From Microvirga zambiensis WSM3693 (lineage in GTDB: Bacteria > Pseudomonadota > Alphaproteobacteria > Rhizobiales > Beijerinckiaceae), in assembly GCF_016735695.1 (NCBI RefSeq), contig NZ_JAERQD010000016.1:62001-126000 (forward strand): a stretch of DNA of 64,000 nt, given 5' to 3'. This document shows, one piece after another, positions 63,657 through 64,000 of this stretch (its first letter is position 1; each line of letters begins with the position of its first letter). The notes below the pieces were generated by a model. That model saw only the letters and a program-made list of their open reading frames with translations, searched no databases and was not told the DNA's origin. Made by a program: the position numbers and the translations under genes.

Positions 63657-64000
63657 TCAGTGCTGTGCGTGCTGGCATTGCCCGTGATCGGCCAGGACCT
63701 CGATAATTCGACACTCGGAGATCTTTCGGTGATCGCACGCGACCATGGCCTCCAATTCGTCGCGCAGGGCCGTGAGCCGGGCAATCTTGTCCTTCACCTC
63801 TTCAAGGTGGGTCCTGGTTATCTCATGGACCTCGCCGCAGGAGCGCTCAGGCGCCCTCGTGAGGTCCAAGAGCTGGCGGATCGCTTCGACCTCGAACCCC
63901 AGCTCTCGGGCGTGCCGGATGAAGTTGAGCTGTCGGACCTCGGCAGCTCCGTAACGGCGCTGCTGGCCTTCGGTTCTGGCCGGCTCGGCCAGCAGGCCGA
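63657..64000 (-). CDS. MerR-family metal-responsive-type regulator (5' end outside window)
   Basis: The last 113 codons of a minus-strand gene whose N-terminus lies beyond 64000. Visible part: end of the HTH (RTEGQQRRYG, then VRQLNFIRHARELGFEVEAI), the long dimerisation helix (THLEEVKDKIARLTALRDEL) and a C-terminal effector loop with cysteines (ACDHRKISECRIIEVL, later GQCQH). The Cys/His-rich end suggests a soft-metal sensor, but the metal and target are unknown. Confidence 0.88.
   Translation of the reverse strand, partial: GLLAEPARTEGQQRRYGAAEVRQLNFIRHARELGFEVEAIRQLLDLTRAPERSCGEVHEITRTHLEEVKDKIARLTALRDELEAMVACDHRKISECRIIEVLADHGQCQHAQH

Noticed and set aside
1..64000. CRISPR arrays, insertion sequences, integrase or att sites
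   Set aside because: No repeated spacers, transposase or integrase motifs, or long direct repeats were seen.

Overview
The window reads as accessory-rich chromosome (or large replicon) of a GC-rich alphaproteobacterium of the Rhizobiales/Hyphomicrobiales type, for example Microvirga, Methylobacterium or a relative. The assignment is an inference from the mix of families: a CheB-CheR-PAS regulator, a MASE1 kinase with a FixJ-like partner, SPW-repeat and cytochrome P460 proteins, a Bug/TctABC transporter next to malonate genes, a soluble chemosensory cluster, and a stress block with FNR/FixK-type boxes. I saw no rRNA, tRNA, CRISPR array or insertion sequence.

Layout. 1-3331 (minus): a CheB-CheR fusion cut by the window edge and a separate CheB-like methylesterase. 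3482-6021: a small coiled protein, a Crp/Fnr regulator and several short hypothetical genes. 6569-12865: unrelated small enzymes (cytochrome P460, MaoC hydratase, isochorismatase-like hydrolase, Tat-exported alpha/beta hydrolase, VOC protein, SPW protein, DUF900 hydrolase) and a decayed ArsC-type gene. 13011-16717: an EmrAB-type efflux pump divergent from a TetR regulator, with three matching 16-bp palindromes between them. 16822-20889: a MASE1/3xPAS histidine kinase, a FixJ-like response regulator and a single receiver. 21079-28671: MBL hydrolase, two NmrA-like paralogues, a chloroperoxidase-like hydrolase, a cupin, an orphan cytochrome b, a bestrophin and a class III cyclase.

28779-38866 is a malonate-utilisation region. 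A GntR/FCD regulator and a TctB-TctA-TctC uptake system lie on the minus strand. Divergently transcribed are a PEP-mutase/isocitrate-lyase family enzyme, an AbrB-like membrane protein, malonyl-CoA decarboxylase (matA) and malonyl-CoA synthetase (matB). The shared intergenic region holds a perfect 12-bp inverted repeat that fits a GntR operator.

40439-51207 is a complete chemosensory-like operon on the plus strand, tightly packed through cheC: a soluble MCP with two signalling tips, a triple-CheW protein, CheB, CheR, CheA, a STAS-like protein, a lone receiver, CheC and a hybrid kinase. There are no flagellar genes here and the receptor has no membrane segment, so an alternative (non-motility) or cytosolic-signal role is plausible.

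51362-63574 is a stress/energy block: DUF1232, a methionine aminopeptidase, DUF1003, an MBL beta-CASP nuclease, a small cytochrome c, a universal stress protein, a zinc alcohol dehydrogenase, a Cax-type exchanger, a two-helix K+ channel, a SulP transporter and a CBS-BON protein. Two perfect TTGAT-N4-ATCAA boxes and one degenerate box lie at its promoters, which suggests oxygen-responsive control by an FNR/FixK protein. The window ends inside a MerR-family regulator.
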